Counted from the stretch's first letter, positions 25,826-35,514 are shown. The stretch: 64,000 nucleotides of DNA from JANLTP01 sp031363055 (GCA_031363055.1 JANLTP010000165.1:1-64000), one strand, 5' to 3'. Numbers and translations: made by a program. The notes: generated by a model not told the origin, from the letters alone.

Positions 25826-26062
25826 GGCTTCTCCTGGGTATGGTTGCGAATCGGTGGGTTCGAATCGTTTTGAGTATTTTTGCCGTTTGGCGCCTGACTG
25901 TGCGTAGCCTAGTCCAGGTGTCGGCGATCGTCAAACCAGCCGACAGCCAGGAGTTCCACGATTGTTCGGTTTCGTGCATTTCTGGACGTGTAAAACCCCC
26001 CGATAGGGCTTTGAATCGGGTAAAAAGGCAGGACTCGAAGTTGGCATATCGTCCCCAAACAC

Positions 26063-26083
26063 CACACGTGTGAATAATCACAC
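26063..26083. promoter_or_regulatory. Palindromic region before the SGNH hydrolase gene
   Basis: cacacgtgtg (26063-26072) is a perfect palindrome and overlaps a second dyad, gtgtga-ataa-tcacac (26068-26083). It lies 15 bases upstream of the ATG at 26098, between the hydrolase and the divergent ADH. A repressor site or leader hairpin are both possible. The rest of the 271-base spacer shows nothing else I can name. Confidence 0.4.
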
Positions 26084-26097
26084 CAGGATCCCCCGTC

Positions 26098-26988
26098 ATG
26101 CGAAGTCCCGATCTGCTGCAGCCCTCGGCGCTCGACGGTGACGTGCCGGTCGCACTTGACCAATATTCGTGGCGCTTTTTGGCTGAAGGCGACTCCTGGT
26201 TCTCGTTGGGTTCGCTGAACCCGTTCAAAAACGCCAATCTCACCAATAACCTCGAGTTCTTGCGAAAGACCTGCGTGCTGACCTGCGCCCAGCCCGGTGA
26301 CACACTGCGCCATATGTCTGAAATGGGTAGCGACCCGTGGTTCCAGCATCTGCTGTTCGGCAACCGGGCGCAGCCCTGGAGCGCCATTCTGTTGTCGGCT
26401 GGCGGTAATGATCTGATCGATGCGGCGCGGGTCCTGCCGAGCGGCGCGGCAGCCGGTGACGCCTCCTTGCGGCTGTTGCTAAAGCCCGAGGAATGGGGGC
26501 CGGCAAGCCTAGGCGTGTCGAGATTTATCAGCGCTTCGGGTTGGCAACGCTTCGAGGCCTATCTGACCTCGAATTATGAACATCTGATTTCGATGCGCGA
26601 TGACCCGAACAGTCAAAGTCAGGGGGTGCCGATCTTCACCCACACCTACGCCTTTCCGACGCCGCGCAACGCGCCGTCCGGGCCGATCGGGCCGTGGTTG
26701 TACCCGGCCATGCGACAGTACCAGTTGCCGGTGACGGAGTGGATCGCTATCTCGCGTGAATTATTGACTCGACTGGGCAATGCGCTGAAAACGATCGCCG
26801 CTGATCAACAACGATTTCCGAATGTGCAAGTCTTCGATTCGGCGCAAGCCGCCGACATCGAACCGGCGCGTCTGGGCGACACCGAAGTCAGTGGCGATTG
26901 GGCCAACGAGATTCATCTGACGCGCAAGGGCTGCGCCAAGCTGGCACGCGCCTGGTCGAAGGAGATCGACCAGGTGCTGAAGAGTTAG
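26098..26988 (+). CDS. SGNH/GDSL-type hydrolase-like protein
   Basis: A 296-residue protein with SGNH hydrolase blocks: Gly31-Asp32-Ser33-Trp34 (EGDSWFS, block I with the nucleophile Ser33), GGND at 102-105 (block III) and a final NEIHLT segment with His273 (block V). The usual Asp of the DxxH motif is Asn here, although an Asp three residues earlier (Asp267) could substitute. No signal peptide is seen, so it is probably cytoplasmic. The substrate is unknown; esters or acylated compounds are typical. Assignment is by motif, not by close family. Confidence 0.75.
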   Translation: MRSPDLLQPSALDGDVPVALDQYSWRFLAEGDSWFSLGSLNPFKNANLTNNLEFLRKTCVLTCAQPGDTLRHMSEMGSDPWFQHLLFGNRAQPWSAILLSAGGNDLIDAARVLPSGAAAGDASLRLLLKPEEWGPASLGVSRFISASGWQRFEAYLTSNYEHLISMRDDPNSQSQGVPIFTHTYAFPTPRNAPSGPIGPWLYPAMRQYQLPVTEWIAISRELLTRLGNALKTIAADQQRFPNVQVFDSAQAADIEPARLGDTEVSGDWANEIHLTRKGCAKLARAWSKEIDQVLKS

Positions 26989-27035
26989 GGCTTATCGGGT
27001 CACTACACTGCGCCAATGCATAGTGTTTATGGTTT

Positions 27036-27827
27036 CTAACTCGCCCTCGGTGCGCCCGCGACTCGACCACCATCGATGATGATTGATTGGCCGTTCATGT
27101 AACTGCCGGCGCTCGACGCAATGAACACGGCCGCGCCGGCTATTTCGTCGGGCTCGCCAATCCGCTTCATCGGCGTGGTGCGCAGGGTCTGCTCGAGTAT
27201 CGTCGGGTTGTCCCATAACGCGCGGGCAAAATCGGTCCGAACCAGGCCGGGCGCAATGCAATTGGCGCGAACGTTTTTATGCCCCCATTCAACCGCGATG
27301 TTGCGCGCCATTTGCAAATCAGCCGCTTTGGAAATGGCGTAGGCGCCGAGCACGTCCGAGCCCATGAAGCCACCGATCGATGAGACTATCAGCACGACGC
27401 CGCCGCCGCGTTGCGCCATCTGCGGAATCACCATATTCGAGAGCCAGAAGTTGCTGCGCACATTGCATTGCATGACCCGATCGAAGGCGTCGTCCGGCAT
27501 TTCATGCGCGGCGCCAAAATACGGGTTCACAGCGGCGTTGCAGACCAGCACATCAATGCCACCGGAACTCTGGTTGGCGAAATCAACCAGCCCCTGCAAC
27601 TGTTCCTTGTGCGCAATGTGGCAGGAGTGTGCAACCGCGCTGCCGCCCTTGGCCTTGATCTCGCTGACGACCAATTCGCAAGCGTCGAGTTTGCGACTCG
27701 ATACGATCACCTTGGCACCATGTTCGGCCAGCCGCAGGCAGATCGCCTTGCCGATGCCTTTGCTGCCGCCGGTGACGACCGCGACCTTGCCGGTCAAATC
27801 GAATAAGGAACCTGCGAATGTCGTCAT
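27036..27827 (-). CDS. Short-chain dehydrogenase/reductase (SDR)
   Basis: A 263-residue classical SDR. TGGSKGIG (19-26) binds the cofactor, NAA is at 97-99, and the catalytic residues are Ser150 (VSS), Tyr163 and Lys167 (YAISK). The end carries an IIIDGG motif typical of 3-oxoacyl reductase-like members. It would oxidise or reduce a hydroxyl or keto group with NAD(P)H. The substrate is unknown. It converges with the SGNH hydrolase gene, and a catalase-like gene lies 36 bases downstream, possibly in the same transcript. Confidence 0.93.
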   Translation of the reverse strand: MTTFAGSLFDLTGKVAVVTGGSKGIGKAICLRLAEHGAKVIVSSRKLDACELVVSEIKAKGGSAVAHSCHIAHKEQLQGLVDFANQSSGGIDVLVCNAAVNPYFGAAHEMPDDAFDRVMQCNVRSNFWLSNMVIPQMAQRGGGVVLIVSSIGGFMGSDVLGAYAISKAADLQMARNIAVEWGHKNVRANCIAPGLVRTDFARALWDNPTILEQTLRTTPMKRIGEPDEIAGAAVFIASSAGSYMNGQSIIIDGGRVAGAPRAS

Positions 27828-27863
27828 GTCGTTACTCTCGAATAGGTAATTCCGCCATCCAAT

Positions 27864-28877
27864 CTACTGCTTCGGACCTTCAACGATACGACGACCGAGC
27901 GACACCGCGTAAGGCGCCGCGCGCGCAGCCAGCATCGGGTCGGTGGAAGGCTCGACACCCTTGGGCAGCACAATCGGGTTGTAGGTGATCGTCAGACAAG
28001 CACCGGTGGCATCGGCGGCGACCGACTTGATGGTCAATCGGCCGAGCGTGACCTTCTTGCGATCATCCGGCAGTGGTACGACCGCGCTGTCGATCTTGTC
28101 ACCCGGCTGCGCCAGTTGCAAGTTGAAATCGAAAGCGACACCGCCGGCAGCTACGCGTTGGCGCAGGTCATCAAACAGGAAGTCGGTGCCTTTGGCTTTG
28201 GCTTCATCATCGCTCAGGCCCTGAGTGCCACCGACCGGTTCGAAGATCCATTTGCCGAATTGTTTCTTGCCGCCGGCATCAACAAAGCCGAAGCCATGTA
28301 CGCCCCAGTAATTAACCTTGCCAAAGCTGGCCGGCACTGGCTGACTGGCGAAGTATTTACCTTGCAGCAATACTTCGGGATTTGCGTCAGCGAACTCCTT
28401 GATCTTGTCTGCGTTCGGTTTTTTGGTCTCGGGATCGGGCGAAAGCGAAGCCAGTCGGCCGAGTAACTGTTGTGGGGTGGCCGCACCGAATACCGGCGCC
28501 GAGATGTTGCCCATTTGCCAGCTCTCGCCGTTCGGTAGATCGAACTGCAGCGCCAGATTGCGCTGACTCTTGCCATTGTCGGGCGCCTTCGGATTGCCGC
28601 CGCCGATCGAGAATCGCGCAACCACGGGTACCGGTTTGCCGCTGAAGGCGGACGCCGTTGACAGCGCACGTCCTTCGGCGCTGCCGACAAATTCGGCAGC
28701 GGCACAGACGCCCTTGGCGCCGGAGCGTCGGAAGCCTTCGAACTTGCCGCCGGCGCGCTCAAAGGCGTCGACCATCTGGTTCGGGTCGACTTGGGCAATG
28801 GCCGCTGGCCCAAAAAAAGTGAAGGCGCAGGCAATGGCCGGAACAGTCAGCGAACTGCGGGAGGGAAGCAAAATCAT
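27864..28877 (-). CDS. Secreted catalase-family protein lacking the distal His
   Basis: A 337-residue protein with a signal peptide (FFGPAAIAQ) and the small catalase fold used by secreted catalase-related peroxidases (SrpA-like). RFSIGGGNPKAPD and the proximal haem ligand Tyr323 (RAAPYAVSLGRR) are present. The segment that holds the catalytic distal His in catalases (usually HAKG) reads SGAKGVC here, with Gly53 where His is expected. Haem binding may persist but catalase or peroxidase chemistry should be impaired or different. ATG 28877 follows a strong gaggag ribosome-binding sequence. Whether the substitution is subfamily-wide is not known to me. Confidence 0.85.
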   Translation of the reverse strand: MILLPSRSSLTVPAIACAFTFFGPAAIAQVDPNQMVDAFERAGGKFEGFRRSGAKGVCAAAEFVGSAEGRALSTASAFSGKPVPVVARFSIGGGNPKAPDNGKSQRNLALQFDLPNGESWQMGNISAPVFGAATPQQLLGRLASLSPDPETKKPNADKIKEFADANPEVLLQGKYFASQPVPASFGKVNYWGVHGFGFVDAGGKKQFGKWIFEPVGGTQGLSDDEAKAKGTDFLFDDLRQRVAAGGVAFDFNLQLAQPGDKIDSAVVPLPDDRKKVTLGRLTIKSVAADATGACLTITYNPIVLPKGVEPSTDPMLAARAAPYAVSLGRRIVEGPKQ

Positions 28878-29149
28878 GGGTAACTCCTCTTGGCAAAGTG
28901 AATATTGAAATGCCGACAATGGTTTTTGATTTTAGGAAGGCATTAGCGTCTGAGTATATGTCAAACACTGAACCTTACAGCGCGTCAGCGAAAGCCATCG
29001 GATCTTGCCGGGATTGTCCCTGGCGATGAATTCAACCCTGAGTTTCACCACTGCACCGGGCGTCGGATACAACAACAACCGGGGAGCAGTTCTAAAGTCG
29101 ACTGATACGCGGCTGATCGCCGCTCAGGTCATCTCGCACGAGCAGGCGC

Positions 29150-30439
29150 CTAGGCGAGCGCGGAGCAAGCACTTTCGGGCTCGCGCAAAGCTTCGTCAGT
29201 GATGACGCAATTGCGCCCCCGTTCCTTAGCCTTGTAGACCCGTCGATCGGCGACCCGCAGGACATCGCTAAGACCATCGATACCACCATGCATCGCCACT
29301 CCAACACTGATGGTCAGATTAAGTTGTGTCAGACCCTTGCGATACGGCGCCGATTCGACAGCCAATCGCAATCGTTCGGCCGCCGCGTGCGCTTCTCCCG
29401 GTTGCTCGATGCGAACCAACGCGCAAAACTCCTGTCCGACGTAACGTGCCAGGATCGCGCCCGCTCTCAAATTGGCGCTCAGGGTACGAGCCAGGTGTCG
29501 AACGACGTCGTCGCCCATCTCATGACCGAAACGATCATTGACGGCTTTGAAATTGTCGGCGTCGATCAAGAGCAGGGCGCATGAATTGCTCTGCCTCTCA
29601 ACGGTCTCGCGCCACTTTGTAGCGTTACTGAGCAGAAAACGCCTCGAAAGTAGTCCCGTCAGCTCATCAGTGCTCGCCGCGTGAGTTACCTCGCCGAGCT
29701 GCCTTGAATTGAGGATCACGAGGACGTGAATCATGATCGCGACGGGCGACAGGACATACAAAATCGCCAGCAGACCAGACATATGTTCTGGGTTCAAGGT
29801 CGGAGACAGCAACGTAATTTCGTCCGAGTACATCGCTTCGAACCATCGGACTGCCGAACCGATAGCGTATGCGCCAATCAGCACCATCATGACGATGCGA
29901 CCAGGTCTTAGGACTGCGGGTTTGGAACTCAGCATAACCGAAAGCATCAGCAGCAGATAAACAATCTGAAATCCGAAATAGAGCAGGATTATCGATTTCG
30001 AATCAGGCGCGATTGCGAGCGTAAATCCTTGAAGCAAGATTGCAATCACGCAAGATCGCAGGGAAGGAGAAAATCCGCGAAATTGCCGCACTGCTTCCAG
30101 CAAGAAAGTAAAGCACACGGCGCTGCTGTGAAGCCCAAACCAAAGCGCGAAAGTGCTGGTGTCTGCGTCCCGAACGGCGGACATCATAATCGAGGCAGGG
30201 GAGTACGCCAAGGCAGTTGCCACGCATTGGGTTGCGTCACGCAGAGGCTTATGAAAATCCTGCAGCAAATACAACGCACCGGCCGCCAGCCAGGAAACCA
30301 ATCCGGCCAGTAGGAAGGTTGTACGAATTTCTGAATGTGGCAACAGTTGCAGCCTCGAATTGTCTCGTCCCGGACAGGTCAGTTTTCGTTTATCTGATGA
30401 AAGGTCAAGACAAGTGGTTCGAGTCCTAATTAGACACAA
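29150..30439 (-). CDS. Membrane protein with degenerate GGDEF domain
   Basis: A 429-residue protein with about six membrane helices in the first 240 residues and a C-terminal GGDEF-fold domain. The signature motif reads VGQEF (334-338) in place of GGDEF/GGEEF, so the residue that normally binds metal and GTP is Gln, and no RxxD inhibitory site precedes it. The protein may not make c-di-GMP but could bind GTP or act by dimerising. The start is uncertain (TTG at 30439; no clear ATG before the first helix). It lies upstream of a type IV pilin on the other strand, and GGDEF proteins often act on pili, so a link is plausible but unproven. Confidence 0.82.
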   Translation of the reverse strand: MCLIRTRTTCLDLSSDKRKLTCPGRDNSRLQLLPHSEIRTTFLLAGLVSWLAAGALYLLQDFHKPLRDATQCVATALAYSPASIMMSAVRDADTSTFALWFGLHSSAVCFTFLLEAVRQFRGFSPSLRSCVIAILLQGFTLAIAPDSKSIILLYFGFQIVYLLLMLSVMLSSKPAVLRPGRIVMMVLIGAYAIGSAVRWFEAMYSDEITLLSPTLNPEHMSGLLAILYVLSPVAIMIHVLVILNSRQLGEVTHAASTDELTGLLSRRFLLSNATKWRETVERQSNSCALLLIDADNFKAVNDRFGHEMGDDVVRHLARTLSANLRAGAILARYVGQEFCALVRIEQPGEAHAAAERLRLAVESAPYRKGLTQLNLTISVGVAMHGGIDGLSDVLRVADRRVYKAKERGRNCVITDEALREPESACSALA

Positions 30440-30710
30440 CGGGTCGCTGAACGCGGCAATTTGTGACGAAGTTTTGTACTTTGCATACCTTGCCGGCGGA
30501 TTCTCCCGGTTGCGTTTACCTCTCGAATCGGAGCAGCGCGATCGCCGCGCGCTGGGGCCAGGCGTGGTTGACGTACTGCGGCTGCCTTCGGTCGGTTCAG
30601 CAACGCCGCTGGTTACGCCCTAAGCCCACGCTCACCTATTCGGGCATAAGTTTCGCTAGACGAGTGCTCAAACCCATGCGCGAATCGCGCCATCGTTGAG
30701 GTAATCCGGC

Positions 30711-31181
30711 ATGTTGAAGCGTTCCGAGCGAGGATTTACGTTGATCGAACTGATGCTCGTCGTGGCGATCATTGGTATTCTCGCTGCGTTTGCGATTCCC
30801 GCTTACCAGGACTACACGGTTCGCGCACGGCTCACTGAAGCGCTGGCCTTTGCTCGCTCGTCAGCGAATGACGCGGCGCACTTTTACCAATCAGAGAGTG
30901 TGATGCCTACGGCCGCTCAAATGAATCCTAAAACTGCGTTGAATACGGACAACCTCTCGTCGCTGGTCTACACGCAGACCAGTACTTCAGTGGCGACGAT
31001 CACCGCGACCCTGGGTACTAGAACCGGCCTGGCCGCGAGCAAGACTTTGACTTTTGTCATGACAGCGAATACGGTCGCTGGCAGCGCCAATGAAGGTACC
31101 TTGACGATCGATTGCACGGGTGGCACGCTACAGACCCGTTATCGTCCGGGGACCTGCCGTGGTTCCACTTTGATTCCTTAG
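30711..31181 (+). CDS. Type IV pilin (major pilin-like)
   Basis: A 156-residue prepilin with a short positive leader, the cleavage and methylation site G|FTLIELM (after residue 8), and a hydrophobic helix to about residue 35. Then comes a globular C-terminal domain with two Cys (DCTGG and GTCRG), which could form the D-region disulphide. Its helix spine matches PilA-like subunits. Ribosome-binding sequence ttgaggtaa precedes the ATG. No other pilus gene is near it; assembly genes must lie elsewhere if it is used. A 271-base spacer (30440-30710) precedes it with no other gene. Confidence 0.93.
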   Translation: MLKRSERGFTLIELMLVVAIIGILAAFAIPAYQDYTVRARLTEALAFARSSANDAAHFYQSESVMPTAAQMNPKTALNTDNLSSLVYTQTSTSVATITATLGTRTGLAASKTLTFVMTANTVAGSANEGTLTIDCTGGTLQTRYRPGTCRGSTLIP

Positions 31182-31195
31182 CGCGATCCGGGTGC

Positions 31196-31886
31196 TCAAC
31201 ACGCCGGTGATTTCGGTATCACCATCCTGGGTTTCACGATCGGCTTGAACCCCTTTCTTTCGGAGCGCAGTTGTTCGCTGAAATGTCTGAGGCCTGAACG
31301 GCCAAGGGTTTCCGCCAACGGATTGCTCGATTTCGGTTTTGTTTTCAGCTTAACTTTGGCGGAAACGTTGGCCTTTGCGCAATCGTCCGACGCATTCTTG
31401 GTGTCTTGTTCTTCAAGACCCTGATTGACGCCTTTGACGCCCTGGCCTTTCAATCTTGCCAATGCCTCTCCCAACGTGAGGCCTTGCATCCAATCGGAAC
31501 TACCCATGGGCGAGGTCGCAAAGCCCAGGTGCGTGCCTTCAAATTTCGGATCGAGAAACACAATTTCCATCGCCGAGTCGATCTGCGCCAATAAACTTTG
31601 GCGTTCATTGATCGCTGCGTTGATGAAGACAATCTCGTGCCGAATTGCGGTAGCGGGCGATACGACTTCTGCCAATGCTAGTTGTTTCGGCGGAGTCCGC
31701 CGCGGCACCGTCGAACAACATGCGCTGCTCCACAGCCAGCAGCCCGTTGCGACGCGGGCCCTTCGAGCGGCCTTGCGCAGAAATCTCCGGGTCATTGATA
31801 GATGCACAGCGCTCGCGAATATCTGCAAGCCATTGACCCGAGTTGGAACTCAGGCGATTCAAGTGGCGTGCTAGACGAATGAACAT
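31196..31886 (-). pseudogene. DUF4347 large-adhesin N-terminal remnant, frameshifted
   Basis: In one minus-strand frame, a segment with LLAVEQRMLFDGAAADSAETT matches the start of giant calcium-binding adhesins with DUF4347. In another frame, EIVFINAAINERQSLLAQIDS continues as the DUF4347 domain, with FLDPKFEGT after it. The frame switch lies near 31690. Downstream the sequence ends in a Lys-rich tail (KLKTKPKSSNPLAE, VIPKSPAC) that could derive from the far C-terminus of the same or another protein. The usual several thousand residues are missing. It overlaps nothing and follows the pilin gene on the other strand. Confidence 0.6.
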
Positions 31887-32087
31887 CAGGACCAGCGCGG
31901 TTACCTATTTCATTTGGTGAAAGATTCCTTGGAAAGTAAATTGCTCCACGCAAGTTGCTTACCACTCGGTGAATCGACTCCGATTATCGGATTTATTCAT
32001 AGCGAGAATTTGAGTGAATGCACCCTGTTGAAACGCTACTTTTTGTGATGCTGCTGACATAATGAAGGCATTCAATGGACCTAATTC

Positions 32088-33773
32088 ATGATGCATTTTT
32101 CAGATTCCCGTTACAGCGCAACCCCTGGTCGACGATTTGCGCCAATGTCCTGCGCTGGCATGGTCACCAGTCCGCACTATCTGGCGACGCAGTCGGGGCT
32201 TCGCGTCCTGCGCGATGGCGGCACCGCGATCGATGCAGCGATCGCCGTTTCGGCAGTGCTGACCGTCGTGTATCCGCAGATGTGCACCTTGGGCGGTGAC
32301 GCATTCTGGTTGATCTGGAATGCGGGCAAGAGCGCCGGCAAGCCGGAATTGCGCGCGCTGAATGCGAGCGGCCGCTCAGGCGCGGCGGCAACGCGCGAGT
32401 TCTACGCGAGTAAAGGTTTGCAAGCGATTCCGCCGCGCGGCTACCTGGCCGCCAACACGGTGCCTGGCCTGGTGTCCGGCTGGGCAAAGGCGCTGAGCTA
32501 CAGTCAAACGGCTCTGGGTTCGACGCATGCCTTGCCCAATCTGCTGGCTGATGCCATTATTTATGCGCGCGACGGCGCACCGGTCTCCACTTCGTTGTCG
32601 CATTGGCTCACCGTCAACTGTGATCGCACGGACGACACCTTTCGACACTTGCAGCGCTTCGCGGGCTTTGCCAACGCGTACCTGAAGCCCGGTGGCGAGC
32701 CTTACCCCATCGGTGAGATTCTGCGCTTGCCGGACCTGGCCAACACGCTCGCTCGTCTGGCGACAGCAGGACCGCAAGCGTTTTACCGAGGCGACATTGC
32801 GCGGGCGATCGTTGCCGATCTGCAAGCGAATCAAGGCTTGTTGACCCTGGCTGACTTCGAAGAACACCACGCCGACTGGGTTGAGCCGATCCAGGCGCCG
32901 TATCGCGACTGCATGGCCTATAACTTTCCGCCCAACACCCAGGGTATGTCGTCGTTGGCGATTCTGAATATCTTGAATCAGTTCGATTTGAGCAAGATCC
33001 AGGAAGGCTCAGCCGATTACTACCACCTGCTCATCGAGGCCAGCAAACAGGCCTTCGCCGATCGCGACCAATGGCTGACCGATCCGACCTTTGTCGATAT
33101 TCCACTCAAGCGTTTGTTGTCCGCCGCGCACGGCAAACGTCAGGCGGCGCGAATTCGCTTTGATCAGATCGCGCGCGACGTTGCGCCACTCGATCCGCAC
33201 GGGGATACCGTCTGGTTCGGCGTGGTGGATGCCGACGGTAATGCTGTGTCCCTCATCCAAAGTGTTTACCACGACTTCGGCTCAGCGATCGTACCCAAAG
33301 GCACCGGTGTCATCTTGCAGAATCGCGGCAGCTTTTTCTCGCTTGATCCGAAGGCAGTCAATACGCTGGAACCGCGCAAACGCTGTTTCCACACTCTGAA
33401 TCCGGCGATGCTGTTCAAGAACGTCCAACCGCTGCTCGTCTATGGCACGATGGGTGGCGAAGGCCAACCGCAAACTCAGGCGGCGATTGCGACGCGCGTG
33501 ATCGATTACCGCATGACGCCTGCGGAAGCGATTGAAGCACCGCGCTGGCTGCACGGTCGGACCTGGGGGGCGGCCTCGAACTCGACCCGTTTCGAGTCGC
33601 GCATCGAGCAGTCAGTGACCGATGAATTGGCCCGACGTGGACATCCGGTACAACGGGTCGAAGACTTCACCGATGCGATGGGTCATGCCGGCGCGATTTA
33701 TGTCGATCCGGATTCCGGGGTTCGATACGGTGCCAGCGATCCGCGTAGTGATGGTTGCGCTGCCGGCTATTGA
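32088..33773 (+). CDS. Gamma-glutamyltransferase family protein
   Basis: A 561-residue member of the gamma-glutamyltranspeptidase (Ntn hydrolase) family. The internal nucleophile is Thr374 in GDTVWFGVVDADGN, and the oxyanion and substrate elements such as GTMGGEGQPQTQ and the N-terminal MVTSPHYLATQSGLRVLRDGG are visible. No signal peptide is obvious, so it is probably cytoplasmic or of the wide acylase-like branch. It would cleave itself into two subunits before that Thr. Two adjacent ATG codons (32088, 32091) are possible starts. The next gene is a Bug protein, 66 bases downstream, in the same direction. Confidence 0.93.
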   Translation: MMHFSDSRYSATPGRRFAPMSCAGMVTSPHYLATQSGLRVLRDGGTAIDAAIAVSAVLTVVYPQMCTLGGDAFWLIWNAGKSAGKPELRALNASGRSGAAATREFYASKGLQAIPPRGYLAANTVPGLVSGWAKALSYSQTALGSTHALPNLLADAIIYARDGAPVSTSLSHWLTVNCDRTDDTFRHLQRFAGFANAYLKPGGEPYPIGEILRLPDLANTLARLATAGPQAFYRGDIARAIVADLQANQGLLTLADFEEHHADWVEPIQAPYRDCMAYNFPPNTQGMSSLAILNILNQFDLSKIQEGSADYYHLLIEASKQAFADRDQWLTDPTFVDIPLKRLLSAAHGKRQAARIRFDQIARDVAPLDPHGDTVWFGVVDADGNAVSLIQSVYHDFGSAIVPKGTGVILQNRGSFFSLDPKAVNTLEPRKRCFHTLNPAMLFKNVQPLLVYGTMGGEGQPQTQAAIATRVIDYRMTPAEAIEAPRWLHGRTWGAASNSTRFESRIEQSVTDELARRGHPVQRVEDFTDAMGHAGAIYVDPDSGVRYGASDPRSDGCAAGY

Positions 33774-33838
33774 ATCGTGTGACGGACTCATGGCTTGACC
33801 ATCGAGTTCGCTGTCTGAGCCCTTATGAGGATGGCAAG

Positions 33839-34843
33839 GTGAGTCCAGATCGTCGACCCCGCGCTATGCTGCTCGCCCGCCTCGCCGTTTGTGCTTGTGC
33901 GTCTATGCCTTCATTGGCGTCGCTGCTACCCAGTGTCGCGCAGGCGCAGACATACCCCAGCAAGCCGATCCGCATCATTGTCGCGTTCGTTCCGGGCGGC
34001 CCGGCCGACGTGATCGGACGACTGGTCGGGCAAAAACTCACTGACAGTCTTGGGCAGCCGGTCATTGTCGAAAATCGCGGCGGCGCGGGCGGCAATCTGG
34101 GCGCGGCCGTCGCCGCCAAGTCGGCGCCTGACGGCTACACGGTCTTGCTCACCACGTCCGCCTTTGCGGTCAACGTCACGCTGGCGCCGAAGGGCGGCTT
34201 CGATGCCGAGCGCGACCTGGTGCCGGTTGCGGTACTCGCCAAGCAGGCGAACCTGGTTTTTGTGAATCCGGGTATTGCGGTCAAAACGCTGCCGGAACTG
34301 CTCGCCTACGCCAGGACCAACAAGCTCTCGTTCGCAACTCCAGGCAGTGGCACAACTCCGCACTTGACGGGTGAAAGCCTGTTCAACATCAGCTCCAAAC
34401 TCGATATGAATGCGATTCACTATCGGGGTGCTGCGCCGGCGATCGCGGCTGTAGTCGGCGGGGAACTGCCGGTGGGTACGGGGGCCTTGTCAACGCCTTT
34501 GCCGTTCGTGAAATCTGGCCGCTTGCGTGCGCTGGCTGTGTCGAGCGCCGAGCGCGTCGCATCTCTGCCGGATGTGCCGACCTTTGCGGAAGCCGGTTTT
34601 CCAGGGGTCACCGATGAAACCTGGATCGGGATATTTGCGCCGACCGGAACGCCGCCCGAGATCGTACAAAAGCTCAATGAAGCGATCAATCAGATGCTGC
34701 AAAGCGCCGATGTACGCGAGCGCTTGAACGCCATGGCGTTCGAGCCGGTTGGCGGGACGACGCAGCAATTTGCCGAGTACCTGAAGACCGAAATCAGCAA
34801 GTGGGGCAAGGTGGTTCGCGAAGGCAATATCAAGCCCGACTGA
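33839..34843 (+). CDS. Tripartite tricarboxylate transporter (Bug) solute-binding protein
   Basis: A 334-residue Bug protein with a signal peptide ending in AQAQ. Core motifs include FVPGGPADVIGR, ENRGGAGGNLGAA and KSAPDGY near the N-terminus, then ATPGSGTTPHLTGE and VPTFAEAGFPG. The GTG at 33839 follows gagga at a good distance; the ATG at 33866 is an alternative that still leaves a shortened signal peptide. It lies between a gamma-glutamyltransferase and a cupin, in a row of genes on the same strand that may be one operon. The ligand is unknown and may be an amino acid derivative by context. Confidence 0.92.
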   Translation: MSPDRRPRAMLLARLAVCACASMPSLASLLPSVAQAQTYPSKPIRIIVAFVPGGPADVIGRLVGQKLTDSLGQPVIVENRGGAGGNLGAAVAAKSAPDGYTVLLTTSAFAVNVTLAPKGGFDAERDLVPVAVLAKQANLVFVNPGIAVKTLPELLAYARTNKLSFATPGSGTTPHLTGESLFNISSKLDMNAIHYRGAAPAIAAVVGGELPVGTGALSTPLPFVKSGRLRALAVSSAERVASLPDVPTFAEAGFPGVTDETWIGIFAPTGTPPEIVQKLNEAINQMLQSADVRERLNAMAFEPVGGTTQQFAEYLKTEISKWGKVVREGNIKPD

Positions 34844-34873
34844 ACCGTCCCAAACAACGCCAAAGGATCCAAG

Positions 34874-35419
34874 ATGACTTCTGCTCTGCCGCCTATTCGA
34901 CGTCTGGTCAGTGAAGATGACGCGCAAGGCCGATCGCGCATTGTCGAAGATGCGCCGGCCAGCGCTATTCGCACGGTCGAGCAGCGGCCCAACTATCGAG
35001 CGGTCAATGTCTGGCGCACTGAATCTTCGCCGGCACCGATTCAAGCGCCGGACTCGGTCGCCATTCACAAGGGGATTCTGCCGCCGAAAAATGGCGGATC
35101 GATTCTGCGTGTGATCGACTTTCCGCCGGAATCAAAGGACCCGCAGGAGCGTCAGCGCCAAATCGCCGCGACCTTTGGGAGCATCTTTGTCGACGCCGAT
35201 CACGACAAACGCGCCGATGCACATCCGGGCATGCATCGCACCGACACGGTCGACTATGCGATTGTGCTCGAGGGCGAGATCTGGGCGGTCATGGATGACA
35301 ACGAAGTGTTGATGCGAACCGGCGATATCCTGATCCAGCGCGGCACGAACCACGCCTGGGCCAATCGCTCGGAGAAGACCGCGCGGATTTGTTTTGTTCT
35401 GCTCGACGGTGCCCGTTAG
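34874..35419 (+). CDS. Cupin-domain protein
   Basis: A 181-residue cupin. The metal motif 1 is seen as GMHRTDTVDYAIVLEGEIW, with one His (HR) and the Asp/Glu positions, and motif 2 as DILIQRGTNHAWANRS with a second His. The spacing fits a small-molecule dioxygenase or isomerase cupin, but no substrate is evident. It begins 30 bases after the Bug gene and probably shares its transcript. There is no signal peptide. Function beyond cupin fold is unknown. Confidence 0.85.
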   Translation: MTSALPPIRRLVSEDDAQGRSRIVEDAPASAIRTVEQRPNYRAVNVWRTESSPAPIQAPDSVAIHKGILPPKNGGSILRVIDFPPESKDPQERQRQIAATFGSIFVDADHDKRADAHPGMHRTDTVDYAIVLEGEIWAVMDDNEVLMRTGDILIQRGTNHAWANRSEKTARICFVLLDGAR

Positions 35420-35514
35420 GAAGCGTCACGTCAATGGTCCGGTCTGGCACCAGCTGGCCTAGTTGATTGCCAAGACTGCCAATGACGTGACCGGCTCTGG
35501 CGAATCAGTCGATC

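Noticed and set aside
25850..25880. A ggttcgaatcg stretch as a tRNA T-arm
   Set aside because: No matching stem or other tRNA parts are visible nearby.
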